Position numbers and translations under genes: made by a program
Shown here: positions 41,130-50,174 of the stretch, piece by piece
Layout: each line of letters begins with the position of its first letter
How positions within the stretch are numbered: position 1 is the first letter of the stretch
The notes under the pieces: model-generated
The model's input: the letters and a program-made list of their open reading frames with translations, nothing else
Databases searched by the model: none
Told to the model about the DNA's origin: nothing
Source: Hyphomicrobiales bacterium
GTDB taxonomy: Bacteria; Pseudomonadota; Alphaproteobacteria; Rhizobiales; Rhizobiaceae
Assembly (NCBI GenBank): GCA_900468535.1
Contig: UBTY01000023.1
Span: forward strand, 1-64,000
Length of the DNA: 64,000 nt
Direction of reading: 5' to 3'

Positions 41130-42008
41130 CTAGCCTTTCGTGCCGCCGGCCGGGCCGCGGTAAAAGAGGGAGCGCATACCGAGGACCGCCAGCACGACAA
41201 CGAGCTCCACACCGCCCATGATGAGCGCGATCGCGGAGCCGAGCGAATGGTCATACTGCTCGAAGGCAGCCTGATAGGCCGCAATCGAGATGACGCGCGT
41301 CGGTCCGGCTGGTGCCCCTAGGAGGACCGCAGAGGGAAACACGGCAAAGGCCTGTACGAAGGCAAGGCAGAAGGTGACGGCAAGCCCCGGAACCAGGAGC
41401 GGCAGGAAGACGCGGAAGAACCTCTGCCTCGGCCCGGCCCCCAAGGTCGCCGCCGCCTGCTCGATGGCGGGGTCGATGCCGGTCACGTAGGACAACGTCA
41501 GCAGGAAGGCGAAGGGAAAGCCGGTGATCAACAACGAGGCGAAGACGCCCCAATAGTTGTTGGTCAGCTTCACGGGATTGTCGAGAATGCCGAGCATCAG
41601 CAGTGTGTGGTTGAACCAGCCACGCGGTCCGAGAAACGTCAGAAGCCCGTCGGCGACGAAGACCGTGCCGAGAGTGATCGGCAGCACGAGAATGGTCGTC
41701 AGCAATCGCTGCCTGCGCATCAGACGGACGCGAAGCGCAACCGGCACCGCGAAAGCGAGATTGATGACGGTCACCGGCAAGGCCAGCCACATGGTCGCGG
41801 CAATGGTCCGGTACTGGAACGGATCGCTGAAGAATTTTGCATAGTTCGCGTACCAGGCTCCCTCTTTCGGCAGCAGGGAGTCGGCGACGCCGTAGAGGAA
41901 GGGGTAGACGAACAGCGCGAGCATGAAGAGCAGCCCGGGCAGCAGCAAGAGCGTCGTGCCGTCAAGACCTCGGGCAGCAAGCCGTGTTTGCAGCGACGGC
42001 CCGCTCAT
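41130..42008 (-). CDS. Polyamine-type ABC transporter permease (PotB-like)
   Basis: 292 residues, six predicted membrane segments starting at LLLLPGLLFMLALFVYPFLYG, with the EAA loop EQAAATLGAGPRQRFFRVFLPLLVPG. The ATG overlaps the TGA of the upstream ATPase gene (ATGA), and only 2 bases separate it from the next permease, so the three are co-translated. Confidence 0.88.
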   Translation of the reverse strand: MSGPSLQTRLAARGLDGTTLLLLPGLLFMLALFVYPFLYGVADSLLPKEGAWYANYAKFFSDPFQYRTIAATMWLALPVTVINLAFAVPVALRVRLMRRQRLLTTILVLPITLGTVFVADGLLTFLGPRGWFNHTLLMLGILDNPVKLTNNYWGVFASLLITGFPFAFLLTLSYVTGIDPAIEQAAATLGAGPRQRFFRVFLPLLVPGLAVTFCLAFVQAFAVFPSAVLLGAPAGPTRVISIAAYQAAFEQYDHSLGSAIALIMGGVELVVVLAVLGMRSLFYRGPAGGTKG

Positions 42009-43114
42009 CCGGCCGCTCCCGCAAAGACCAACGCCCGGCCGGCGACTGGCTGCAGCCTGGTCGGTGCACCGCGGGGCAGCGGTTCATCTGCGCGGAAGTA
42101 GAGTTCGGAACCGTCGACAGCCCGTGCCATACCGAAGAAAGCGCGCCCGCGATACTCCATGCTGCTGACAGTCGCGGCAATGCCCTCGCTGCCCGATGCG
42201 ACGAGATCTTCCGGGCGGACAGACAAGACCGCCGCATCGCCAACCTTCAGCGGCGACCGCATTGTGCCGGAGAGCCTTGCGCCGGCGACCTCGATTTCAG
42301 CCTCGTCGTTCGAGACACGAGTGATGCGGCCTGCAACGCGAGTTCGGAAGCCCATGAAGTCGGCAACCTCGACGTTGACGGGCCGCTGGTAGAGATCCTG
42401 CGGTGTGCCAATCTGCTCGATGTGTCCCTGGCTCATGACCACGATACGGTCGGCGAGCGACAGCGCCTCATCCTGGTCATGGGTGACGTAAATGGTGGTG
42501 GAGCCGATCTGGTCATGGATGCCACGAATTTCAGCGCGCATCTCCAGCCGCAATTTGGCATCGAGGTTGGAGAGCGGCTCGTCCATCAGCACGATCGGAG
42601 GCCGGATGACGATGGCGCGCGCGATCGCGACACGCTGTTGCTGGCCGCCGGAAAGCTGGCCGGGCAGTTTGTCCGCCTGGCTTCCCAGACGCACCAGCGC
42701 CAGCGCATCGCGGATGCGCTGATCGGCTTCCGGACCCTTGATACCCTGCATGGCAAGGCCGAACCCAACATTCTTGCGAACGCTCATATGCGGAAAAAGC
42801 GCATAGCTCTGGAAGACCATTCCGAAGCCACGACGCTCTGGTTCAAGCTGATCGATGCGCGTGCCGCCGAGACGAATTTCGCCGCCCGTCAGCCCCAGCA
42901 GGCCGGCGATGCAGTTCAGCGCGGTGGACTTGCCGCAGCCAGACGGACCGAGCAGGGCCACGAACTCTCCCGGCTCGATCGCCAGATCGATACCGTTCAG
43001 AGCGTTGAACGCGCCGAATGCTCGACGCATCCCATCGAGCTCGAGGCGTGCGTTCTTGCGCATCGGTGCGGGGGCATTCGAAACCGAGGTCAAACCAATC
43101 TCCATCTGCAGCAT
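42005..43114 (-). CDS. Polyamine-type ABC transporter ATPase (PotA-like)
   Basis: 369 residues. Walker [15 protein letters not shown]-loop [13 protein letters not shown], signature [15 protein letters not shown], Walker [15 protein letters not shown]-loop [15 protein letters not shown], and a C-terminal TOBE domain. The N-terminus is uncertain: ATG 43114 or 43105, or a TTG about 15 bases further in, which has a GGAGA in front. It energises the importer. Confidence 0.9.
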   Translation of the reverse strand: MLQMEIGLTSVSNAPAPMRKNARLELDGMRRAFGAFNALNGIDLAIEPGEFVALLGPSGCGKSTALNCIAGLLGLTGGEIRLGGTRIDQLEPERRGFGMVFQSYALFPHMSVRKNVGFGLAMQGIKGPEADQRIRDALALVRLGSQADKLPGQLSGGQQQRVAIARAIVIRPPIVLMDEPLSNLDAKLRLEMRAEIRGIHDQIGSTTIYVTHDQDEALSLADRIVVMSQGHIEQIGTPQDLYQRPVNVEVADFMGFRTRVAGRITRVSNDEAEIEVAGARLSGTMRSPLKVGDAAVLSVRPEDLVASGSEGIAATVSSMEYRGRAFFGMARAVDGSELYFRADEPLPRGAPTRLQPVAGRALVFAGAAG

Positions 43115-43162
43115 GATATGGCCGACCCGGGACGATATCCCGGGCCGACTTGCTTCATTCGA

Positions 43163-44338
43163 TCAGCCCTTCTTGGCGCCGATCTTCTCGTCCCAGATGC
43201 GGAAGGCTTCGACCAGCTGCTTCGGCTCCAGCGGCACTTCCAGCGGATTGTTGGCGATCCAATCGGCATATTCCGGCCGACCGAATTCCTTGATCGTGTC
43301 CTGGCTTTCCTGTGGTGCCATCTCGAGGGTGACGTCCTTGACGGCGGGGCCTGGATAGAAATAGCCGGCGTCATAGGCGATCGCCTGCTGCTTGGGCTGC
43401 AGAATGTAATTGAGAACGTCGATCAGCACGCCGATCTTCTCATCCGAGACGCCCTTCGGGATCACAGCATAATGAGCATCGGTAACCCAATGGAAGCCGT
43501 CGAGCTTCTGCACCTTCGCTTCCGCCGGAACGATGCCGAGCGCACGCGGGTTGATGTCCCAGCCCGTTGTCGAGACGACGATGTCACGCGTGCCTTCACC
43601 GAGCTCCTTCATCACCTGGCCGGTACCGGTCGGGTAGTACTCGATGTGTTCACCGAGCGCTGCAAGGTAATCCCAGGTCTTTGCCCAGCCCTTGGCCGGA
43701 TCGCGCGGATCGCTGTCTCCAAGCAGGTAGGGAAGACCCATGAGGAAGGTGCGGCCGGGGCCGGAATTTGCGGGTCGGGCATAGATGAAACGGTTCTTGT
43801 TCGCCTTCGCCCATTCCAGCAGTTCCTGAGCGGATTTCGGCGGTGTCGGCACCTTGTCGGGCATGTATTCGATGAGGGGCCCGGAGGGATAATAGGTGAT
43901 GACGACACCCTGATCCTTCGCCAGTGCCTGCATTTTGAAGGCCTGCGGCTGCAGTATCTGCTCGAGGTTCGGAAGCTCCGACTTGTGTGCGGCCAGATCG
44001 ATCCAGAGGCCCTGGTCGAGACCAGCCGAAAGCGCATCCGTACCTGTCAGAACGAGATCGATATCGACCTTGCCGGCCGCCTGCTGCGCCTTGATCTTGC
44101 CGGGCAGTTCCGGTGCCGGCGCCTTGGTGAACGCGAAGCTCGAAACCCAGTCCGCCTTTTCCGCGGCATAGGCTTCGAACATGCCCTGTGTCAGTGCCAG
44201 GTTGCCGGCGACATCGGCGATCGTGATGGCGACTGGGCTTGCGGGCTTCTTGGCCTGCGCAAAGACCTTGAGCGGCAGCATGGTGGCAACGGCCGCGCCA
44301 GCCGCGGTGCCGACAAATGTTCTGCGGGTAACTTTCAT
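43163..44338 (-). CDS. ABC transporter periplasmic substrate-binding protein
   Basis: 391 residues. A Tat-type leader (TRRTFVGTAAGAAVATML, cleavage near VFAQA) precedes a polyamine/iron-class binding fold, with motifs such as GLWIDLAAHKSELPN and GFHWVTDAHYAVIPKG. It is the first gene of the minus-strand transporter operon, 48 bases before the ATPase, and divergent from the GntR-uxuA pair. The substrate is unknown; context suggests an uronate- or aldonate-related ligand over a polyamine. Confidence 0.87.
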   Translation of the reverse strand: MKVTRRTFVGTAAGAAVATMLPLKVFAQAKKPASPVAITIADVAGNLALTQGMFEAYAAEKADWVSSFAFTKAPAPELPGKIKAQQAAGKVDIDLVLTGTDALSAGLDQGLWIDLAAHKSELPNLEQILQPQAFKMQALAKDQGVVITYYPSGPLIEYMPDKVPTPPKSAQELLEWAKANKNRFIYARPANSGPGRTFLMGLPYLLGDSDPRDPAKGWAKTWDYLAALGEHIEYYPTGTGQVMKELGEGTRDIVVSTTGWDINPRALGIVPAEAKVQKLDGFHWVTDAHYAVIPKGVSDEKIGVLIDVLNYILQPKQQAIAYDAGYFYPGPAVKDVTLEMAPQESQDTIKEFGRPEYADWIANNPLEVPLEPKQLVEAFRIWDEKIGAKKG

Positions 44339-44507
44339 TCTGTTTCTCCTCCTCGTGTTGCCGGATGCGCCAGATACAGAAGTCCGGGCTTCCCGGGCCG
44401 GTCGTCGCAGGACCGGAACCTCGTCTCAAATTGTGTGAAACCTCCTGAAATGATTGCCAAAAACACCGTTCCTCCTCGGCGCGCCTTGGCAGTCGCAATA
44501 AATTGAT

Positions 44508-44517
44508 ATACTAGTAT
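44508..44517. promoter_or_regulatory. Palindrome in the transporter/GntR divergent region
   Basis: ATACTAGTAT is a perfect 10-bp palindrome inside the AT-rich stretch 44496-44520, 30 bases before the GntR start and 170 bases before the transporter start. Its TATACTAGTAT-type form is compatible with FadR/UxuR-class operators. Nothing else was seen in 44339-44546. Confidence 0.5.
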
Positions 44518-44546
44518 TCACGATCAAGTCAACGTCAGGACCCCCT

Positions 44547-45269
44547 ATGCAGGCAGCAGTTGTTTCCGTTCCGGTCGCCATGGCTTCCGAAGCCGAAAGG
44601 CCCGCGAAGCTGCGCCGCGTGACAACTGCAGATGCCATTTTCGACCGGCTCTACGCGGATATCCTGGCACTGCGGATGCCCCCCGGCATGCCGCTGCAGG
44701 AAAAGCGGATCGCCGAAGAGTTCAATGTGAGCCGAACCCCGGTCCGCGAAGCGCTGCTGCGCCTGTCTGAAGGCGGACTTGTCGATATCTACCCGCAATC
44801 CGGAACAGTGGTGTCGCGCGTGCCGGTCTCCGCGATCCCGGAGGCTGTGGTTGTTCGCAAATCGCTGGAGGGCACCACCGTCGAGCGCGCTGCCGAGATT
44901 GCCACGCCGGCCGATATCGGGCGCCTGGATGCGATCATTTCGCGGCAGAGATCGCTGGCCGCACTTGGCGACACATCGGCATTTCATGAAGAGGATGAAG
45001 CCTTCCATGAAGCGATATCAGGCATTGCCGGGTATCCCGGCATCTGGACGATTCTCAGGACGGTGAAGGTGCAGATCGACAGAGCGCGGCGCCTGACGTT
45101 GCCGGTTCTCGGCCGCATGGACAATGTCGTTCACGAGCATGGACTCATTCGCGACGCCATCGCGGCTCATGATGCAGACGCTGCGCGCGCGGCGATGATG
45201 CATCACCTCAGCGCCGTCATTCCCGATGTCGCGGAGCTTCGCACCCAGTATCCAGACTATTTCTGCTGA
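44547..45269 (+). CDS. GntR-family regulator (FadR/UxuR subgroup)
   Basis: 240 residues. The winged helix is typical: DRLYADILALRMPPGMPLQEKR with EEFNVSRTPVREALLRLSEGGL. A helical FCD ligand domain follows, with metal-site-type residues in HEEDEAFHEAISG and the terminal HHLS. It probably senses a hexuronate-pathway intermediate and controls the downstream uxuA and the divergent transporter. The start is ATG 44547, with ATG 44580 possible, as neither has a strong ribosome site. Confidence 0.88.
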   Translation: MQAAVVSVPVAMASEAERPAKLRRVTTADAIFDRLYADILALRMPPGMPLQEKRIAEEFNVSRTPVREALLRLSEGGLVDIYPQSGTVVSRVPVSAIPEAVVVRKSLEGTTVERAAEIATPADIGRLDAIISRQRSLAALGDTSAFHEEDEAFHEAISGIAGYPGIWTILRTVKVQIDRARRLTLPVLGRMDNVVHEHGLIRDAIAAHDADAARAAMMHHLSAVIPDVAELRTQYPDYFC

Positions 45270-45307
45270 ACTATCGGCAGCAACGACAAGACACCAAGGA
45301 GGAATAG

Positions 45308-46495
45308 ATGCGCCAAGGTTGGAGATGGTTCGGGCCGCAAGCCCCTGTGACGCTTGACGAGGTGCGCCAGACTGGAGCGACCAACATCGTTTCGTCGCTG
45401 CACCAGGTGCCGATCGGCCGCGCCTGGACCGAGGCCGAAGTCCGCGAACGCCAGGCCCTGATCGAAACGACGCCGCCCGGCCGTTCGAGCCTGACCTGGT
45501 CGGTCGTCGAGAGTATTCCGATTCCGGACGCCGTGAAGCGCAACGGCGGGCGCGCCAAAGCGGAAATCGAGAGCTGGATTGCCAGCCTCGAAGCCGTTGC
45601 TGCCTGCGAGATCCCGATCGTCTGCTACAACTTCATGCCCGTCGTGGACTGGACGCGCACGGATCTCGACTACGTCATCGATACCGGCTCGACCGCAATG
45701 CGTTTCGATCACGAGAAATTCGCCGCCTTCGACCTTTTCGTACTCCAGCGCGCGGGGGCCGAACAGCAATACTCGGAGGCAGACCGCTTGCGTGCCGCCG
45801 AGGTATTCAAGGGGATGGGCGAGGATGAGATCGCCGACATTACCCGAAACATCACCTCTGCCCTGCCAGGCTCAACGACCGAGCCGCTGACGATCCCGCA
45901 GTTCCGTGAAAAGCTCGCAGCTTATGCGGGCATCGACGCTGCGAAACTGCGACAACATCTCATCGAGTTCCTGCAGGCCGTGACACCCGCGGCCGAAGCC
46001 CGCGGCGTGAAGCTGACGTTGCATCCGGACGATCCACCGCGCTCGCTCTTCGGCCTGCCGCGCATCGCTTCGACCGCAGATGATTATGCGGCACTCTTCG
46101 AGGCCGTTCCGTCTGAAGCAAACGGCATGTGCTACTGCACCGGCAGCCTTGGCGTTCGCGCCGACAACGACCTCCCGGCGATCGCTCGCCGCTTCGCATC
46201 GCGTATTCATTTCGCACATTTGCGGGCCACGAAACGCGAGGGTGACGGGCGCAGTTTCCACGAAAGCGCGCACCTCGAGGGCGACGTCGATATGGTCGCC
46301 GTTCTGAAGGAGCTTGTCGCCGAGGATAGTCGGCGTGCGGCGGACCAGACCATCGTCTTCCGCTCCGATCACGGCCACCGAATGCTCGATGATCTCAATA
46401 AGACCGTCACGCCGGGCTATCCGGCGATCGGCCGCCTGCGCGGCCTGGCGGAACTTCGCGGCATACTTTACGCGCTTGGTGCGCAACCGAACTAG
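45308..46495 (+). CDS. uxuA: Mannonate dehydratase
   Basis: 395 residues of UxuA type: N-terminal MRQGWRWFGPQAPVTLDEVRQ, VCYNFMPVVDWTRTDL, LHPDDPP..LFGLPRI, and the C-terminal FRSDHGHRMLDD. It removes water from D-mannonate to give 2-keto-3-deoxygluconate in glucuronate breakdown; the histidine/cysteine metal site is visible in LHPDDPP and CYCTGSLG. ATG 45308 after AAGGAGGAA, 38 bases after the GntR gene. No uxuB or uxaC is in the window. Confidence 0.95.
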   Translation: MRQGWRWFGPQAPVTLDEVRQTGATNIVSSLHQVPIGRAWTEAEVRERQALIETTPPGRSSLTWSVVESIPIPDAVKRNGGRAKAEIESWIASLEAVAACEIPIVCYNFMPVVDWTRTDLDYVIDTGSTAMRFDHEKFAAFDLFVLQRAGAEQQYSEADRLRAAEVFKGMGEDEIADITRNITSALPGSTTEPLTIPQFREKLAAYAGIDAAKLRQHLIEFLQAVTPAAEARGVKLTLHPDDPPRSLFGLPRIASTADDYAALFEAVPSEANGMCYCTGSLGVRADNDLPAIARRFASRIHFAHLRATKREGDGRSFHESAHLEGDVDMVAVLKELVAEDSRRAADQTIVFRSDHGHRMLDDLNKTVTPGYPAIGRLRGLAELRGILYALGAQPN

Positions 46496-46505
46496 TACGG
46501 AGAGC

Positions 46506-46530
46506 GCGGCGGGATATTGAGTCTCGCCGC
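46506..46530 (+). terminator. Putative terminator after uxuA
   Basis: GCGGCGGGA (46506-46514) pairs with TCTCGCCGC (46522-46530) with one G-T pair and a TATTGAG loop, 10 bases after the uxuA stop and between convergent genes. No T-run follows, so it is a weak candidate. Confidence 0.45.
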
Positions 46531-46588
46531 CTAATGCCTTCGTTTGCGTGCAGCGCAGTTCCCTTCGCGACCAGAAACAGGCGTATTT

Positions 46589-47578
46589 CTAAGCCGTTGA
46601 GCCCCATCGCGCCGTGCAGGTCAGGGTAATGCTGTGCGGACCTTCCAGTTCGGCATCGTGACGCTCGATAAGCTCCACAACCGCATCGATGAAAGCGACA
46701 TGATCGAGGCTGAGCGTCGTCAGGTCATTGCAGTCCCAGGCGGCCATGGCGATCCCATCCTGGCCGACAATGGCGATATCATCCGGCGTATTCTTGCCAA
46801 GCACGCGCCGAGCTGCGTCCCGCGCACCAATCGCCATGACGTCATTGCCGCAGATGATGGCATCGACCTTGGCGCGGTGAAGTAGCAAGACGGCCTCCTT
46901 GAAACCGGAGTCGTAGCTGTAGTCGCCGAACGCCTCGGCCTGCAGACCGAGGCCGCGCTTTGCCAGCGCATCGACAAACCACTTGCGCCTGAGCTTGTCG
47001 ATCCAGCTCGACTTGGTCCCCGACAGGTACGCGAAGCGCTTCTTCCCGTCTCCGACGATCTTGTCGATGATCTCGTCCGCCGCCGCCGACCCGTCTATGC
47101 GGATGCTGGAGACCTTTTCATTATCGAGCGGTTCGAAGGAAACGATGATCGGCTTCGTCGTATGAAAGATATCGACCGCATCCTGCATCGACACCATATC
47201 GGAGAAAACGACGACATGGTCGACCTGATAGGTCGAGGCGAGCCGCATGAGCTGCAGCCGGTCATCGTGATCGGCGCAGCACAGAATGATCGGCAGAAGC
47301 TGCCTTTCCTGCAGCCGGTGAACCAGAAGCTGCTGCTCCTCTGCTTCGCACGGATTGCCGATTGCGTTGACGACGAGCGCCACGAGCCGCGACCGCTGAT
47401 TGTTGAGCGAGCGCGCGATTGCGTTCGGCTGATAGCCATACTCACGAGCAACGGCGAGTATCCGATCGCGGGTCGCGCTTCCGATCCTGGAGTCGGGCGA
47501 GAAGGCCCGCGAGATCGTGGCAGACGACACCCCGGCGAGCTTTGCCAGTTCTTTCGAGGTGATCCGTCGCTTGTTCAT
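46589..47578 (-). CDS. LacI-family regulator of the adjacent oxidoreductase/transport cluster
   Basis: About 329 residues from ATG 47578 (ATG 47587 also possible). Helix-turn-helix ITSKELAKLAGVSSATISRAFS, hinge YQPNAIARSLNNQ, then the sugar-sensing domain including FEPLDNEKVSSIRIDGS and AIICGNDVMAIGARDA. It follows the Gfo/Idh gene by about 16 bases on the same strand. A LacI-type operator at 48624-48641 sits upstream of that pair, so the protein probably regulates itself and the divergent transporter. Confidence 0.88.
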   Translation of the reverse strand: MNKRRITSKELAKLAGVSSATISRAFSPDSRIGSATRDRILAVAREYGYQPNAIARSLNNQRSRLVALVVNAIGNPCEAEEQQLLVHRLQERQLLPIILCCADHDDRLQLMRLASTYQVDHVVVFSDMVSMQDAVDIFHTTKPIIVSFEPLDNEKVSSIRIDGSAAADEIIDKIVGDGKKRFAYLSGTKSSWIDKLRRKWFVDALAKRGLGLQAEAFGDYSYDSGFKEAVLLLHRAKVDAIICGNDVMAIGARDAARRVLGKNTPDDIAIVGQDGIAMAAWDCNDLTTLSLDHVAFIDAVVELIERHDAELEGPHSITLTCTARWGSTA

Positions 47579-47594
47579 TTCCAGCATTCCACGC

Positions 47595-48602
47595 CTATGG
47601 CGCGACGATCCTGACGGGCGCCCCGTCTGCCGCAGCCGATTCCTTGATTGCGTCCCAGAGCCTAGCGAATCGCAGGCCCATTTCAACGGAGCCGGTGTTT
47701 TCCATCGTCCCGGCGCGAATGGCGAGGAAGTTTTTCATCGGATTTCCGAGAATCTCCGCCTCTTCGCGCGGTTCCGCATGACGGCCAACACTGATCTCCC
47801 GCCAACCGCCCCAGGCATCGATGCGAACGATCGCCTTGGAATAGAAGAAGGTGATGAAGGACGCGCAGCCGGGCGGACCTTCACCGGCAGCCGTGAGCGT
47901 CGCTAATGCGCCGTTCTTCAGGCGGGCGGAAACAGCCGTGGCGATGTCGACCTTCTTGCCATGATTGTTCATGTAGGCCGACACGCTCTCGAAATCCGAA
48001 TTGGCGAGCAGGCAGACGGTGTTCATCATGTGCGCGCCGGTGTCGAACATGAAACCACCACCTGATATCTCCGGCTGCTGCTTCCAGTGACCGTCATAAT
48101 TCCCGGACCAGCTTTCCCAAATCATCCCCGAGATTGCGATCAAGTCGCCGAACTCGCCGGTTAGCGCGCGCCTGCGGGTATCAATCACCAGGGGCGAAAG
48201 ACCGCCTTGGAACGCGGTTACAACGGTGACGCCGCTCTTCTTCTGCGCCGCGATCAGCCGTTCCGCCTCAGCAACCGTCGTCACCATCGGCTTTTCAAGG
48301 AAAAGGTCGAGCCCGGCTTCCGCGACCGCTGTTGCCTGCTCCCCATGAAAAGCGTGCGGCGTGGAGACATAGACGATGTCCAGATCGTCACGGCAAGTCG
48401 CCAGCATCTCCCGGTAGTCATCGAAGCTGCGCGGCTCGGCGGCCCCAGCCGCAACGCACACATCGATCAGGCGCTGGCGGGAGGAAGGGATCGTGTCGGC
48501 GAGCGCGACGAATTCGATCTCGGGCATCAGCGCCCAGCTCGACGCATACTCAGCCGCCTTCAAGCCTGCGCCGATGACGCCAAGCCGCAATTTCCCTGAC
48601 AT
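47595..48602 (-). CDS. Gfo/Idh/MocA-family oxidoreductase
   Basis: 335 residues. The Rossmann motif is LGVIGAGLKAAEYASSW, and the family motif around residues 90-100 is FLEKPMVTTVAEAERL (lysine of EKP). A C-terminal alpha/beta substrate domain has GGGFMFDTGAHMMNT with the conserved histidine. Family members oxidise or reduce sugars and their derivatives with NAD(P). With ThuA-like partners it could act like ThuB, forming or using a 3-keto glycoside. ATG 48602 after GGGAGGA. Confidence 0.87.
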   Translation of the reverse strand: MSGKLRLGVIGAGLKAAEYASSWALMPEIEFVALADTIPSSRQRLIDVCVAAGAAEPRSFDDYREMLATCRDDLDIVYVSTPHAFHGEQATAVAEAGLDLFLEKPMVTTVAEAERLIAAQKKSGVTVVTAFQGGLSPLVIDTRRRALTGEFGDLIAISGMIWESWSGNYDGHWKQQPEISGGGFMFDTGAHMMNTVCLLANSDFESVSAYMNNHGKKVDIATAVSARLKNGALATLTAAGEGPPGCASFITFFYSKAIVRIDAWGGWREISVGRHAEPREEAEILGNPMKNFLAIRAGTMENTGSVEMGLRFARLWDAIKESAAADGAPVRIVAP

Positions 48603-48623
48603 GAAAAATCCTCCCGAATGCAT

Positions 48624-48641
48624 TGTGCAAACGGTTACACA
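48624..48641. promoter_or_regulatory. LacI-type operator
   Basis: TGTGCAAACGGTTACACA is an 18-base dyad of the form TGTG-AA-CG-TT-CACA, the usual LacI-family layout with central CG. It lies 22 bases upstream of the Gfo/Idh start in the divergent region (48603-48800) shared with the sugar transporter. Confidence 0.75.
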
Positions 48642-48800
48642 AACACACCAACAAACACAAGATTTATTAAATCACATAAATTCAATGCTTTATTGATTGC
48701 ATAAGCCAACATTCAAAACGTACTTGCCTGTGAATAGAATACGTGTACATTTTCCCTCGTGGTGCTGGAGGGCGCCGCGAACCAAAAGGGAGGACTTCCG

Positions 48801-50093
48801 TTGAAGAAGACGGTCATTGGTGGCCTGTGCGCCATTCTGCTCAGCGCCGTTTCGACGCTGGCGCATGCTGAGACAATCCGAATTGCCAATCACGGTCAGG
48901 CCGGCATCGACGCTATGAAGGCGACGGTCGAGAAGATCGAGAAGAAATACGGCGTGACCGTCGAGGTCGTCGAATACCCCGCACCGGACAAGGACTACCT
49001 GACCAAGCTCTTGACCGAACTCGGCGCCAGCAATGCGCCGGACCTGTTCTCCATCCCCACGACCGCGGCCGTCGCCGATATGGTCGAGGCTGGTTACCTC
49101 ACCCCAGTCACCAAGGAAATCAAAGCCTGGGACGGCTACGCCAATTTCTATGATGTCGCCAAGAAGCTGGCAGTCAGCCCCGACGGTGAGACCTATGTGA
49201 TGCCGTTCATGCTCGGTATCCAGGAAATCTATTACCGCAAGGATGTTCTCGATAAAGCCGGCATCTCGACGGAACAGCCGAAGAGCTGGAAGGACCTTCT
49301 CGATCGCGCCGCCGAAATCAAAAAGAAGACCGGCGCCTACGGACTGCTTTTCCCGGCCGGCGTCTCCTGGGGAAGCGGCGCTTTTGACGAAGGCTTCCAA
49401 CACCTGATCGTCGGTTCGAAGACGCCGCAGCTCGTCGATGCCGATGGCAAGCTCGATCTCAACGGCGAGGGCGTGAAGGATGCCTTCGACGTCTACAAGC
49501 AACTGATCGACAACGACCTGATGCCGACACAGCCGCTGCTCGGACCGGAGCCGTGGGTCGTGCCAAAGTACCAGATGTTCCCTGCAGGCAAGCTCGCTGC
49601 CACCACCTGCGGATCCTGGTGCTACATCTTCGACTGGGGCCGCGAGAGCAAGAACCCGATTCCCGAGGTAACGAAGGTTGTCGGCACTTGGACCGTTCCC
49701 GGTCAGAGCGGTGGCCAGTATGTTCTTGCCAACCTTGCAGCCCCGTGGGCGGTTAACGCCAAGTCGGCCAATGTCGAGCTCGCCAAGAAAGCCTTGATGG
49801 AAATTGGCTCCGTCGAAACGCAGGTCTCCTATGCAGCCCGCATCGGCAATATTCCGGCGAGCAAGGATGCCGCCAAGAACGCCGATTTCCAGAAGCTGAC
49901 GGAACTTGTTCCGATCCATGCTGCGGCCGAGAACGGCACATTCCTCAAGCAGGCGTCCGGCTTCGGCACGGTTGCCGAAGGTGTAGCCCGCGCCACCGAA
50001 GCGCTGCTGCGCAAGGAAACCGACGCTGCCGGCGCACAGAAGATCCTCGTCGACTACGTCAAGGAAACCCTCGGCGACGAGGTTGTGAAGTAA
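48801..50093 (+). CDS. CUT1 sugar ABC transporter substrate-binding protein
   Basis: 430 residues from TTG 48801, placed 8 bases after GGGAGGA; there is no ATG in a suitable place. A Sec signal peptide (KKTVIGGLCAILLSAVSTLAHA) is followed by the mature protein from ETIRIANHG. The fold matches MalE/ThuE-type binding proteins, with AAPWAVNAKSANVELAKKAL near the C-terminus. It delivers an oligosaccharide or glycoside to the two permeases encoded downstream. Confidence 0.88.
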   Translation: MKKTVIGGLCAILLSAVSTLAHAETIRIANHGQAGIDAMKATVEKIEKKYGVTVEVVEYPAPDKDYLTKLLTELGASNAPDLFSIPTTAAVADMVEAGYLTPVTKEIKAWDGYANFYDVAKKLAVSPDGETYVMPFMLGIQEIYYRKDVLDKAGISTEQPKSWKDLLDRAAEIKKKTGAYGLLFPAGVSWGSGAFDEGFQHLIVGSKTPQLVDADGKLDLNGEGVKDAFDVYKQLIDNDLMPTQPLLGPEPWVVPKYQMFPAGKLAATTCGSWCYIFDWGRESKNPIPEVTKVVGTWTVPGQSGGQYVLANLAAPWAVNAKSANVELAKKALMEIGSVETQVSYAARIGNIPASKDAAKNADFQKLTELVPIHAAAENGTFLKQASGFGTVAEGVARATEALLRKETDAAGAQKILVDYVKETLGDEVVK

Positions 50094-50115
50094 GCCTCCT
50101 CTTACTCACCGCCAG

Positions 50116-50141
50116 GGAGACGCGGCTCGGTCCGCGTCTCC
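50116..50141 (+). other. Hairpin between binding-protein and permease genes
   Basis: GGAGACGCGG (50116-50125) pairs perfectly with CCGCGTCTCC (50132-50141) around CTCGGT. Hairpins in this position commonly protect binding-protein mRNA and lower downstream expression; there is no T-run. Confidence 0.6.
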
Positions 50142-50174
50142 AAATTTCCGTTCGAACGAGTAGCAGAGCTTTCC

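Noticed and set aside
40271..41284. A 337-codon minus-strand frame overlapping the PotC-like permease
   Set aside because: It is rich in Arg, His and Ser with no membrane pattern, and lies in another frame over a permease gene with clear motifs; a shadow frame.
41984..44506. An 840-codon plus-strand frame opposite the ATPase and binding-protein genes
   Set aside because: Long open frames opposite high-GC genes are common; it spans two genuine genes with intact motifs and has no domain of its own.
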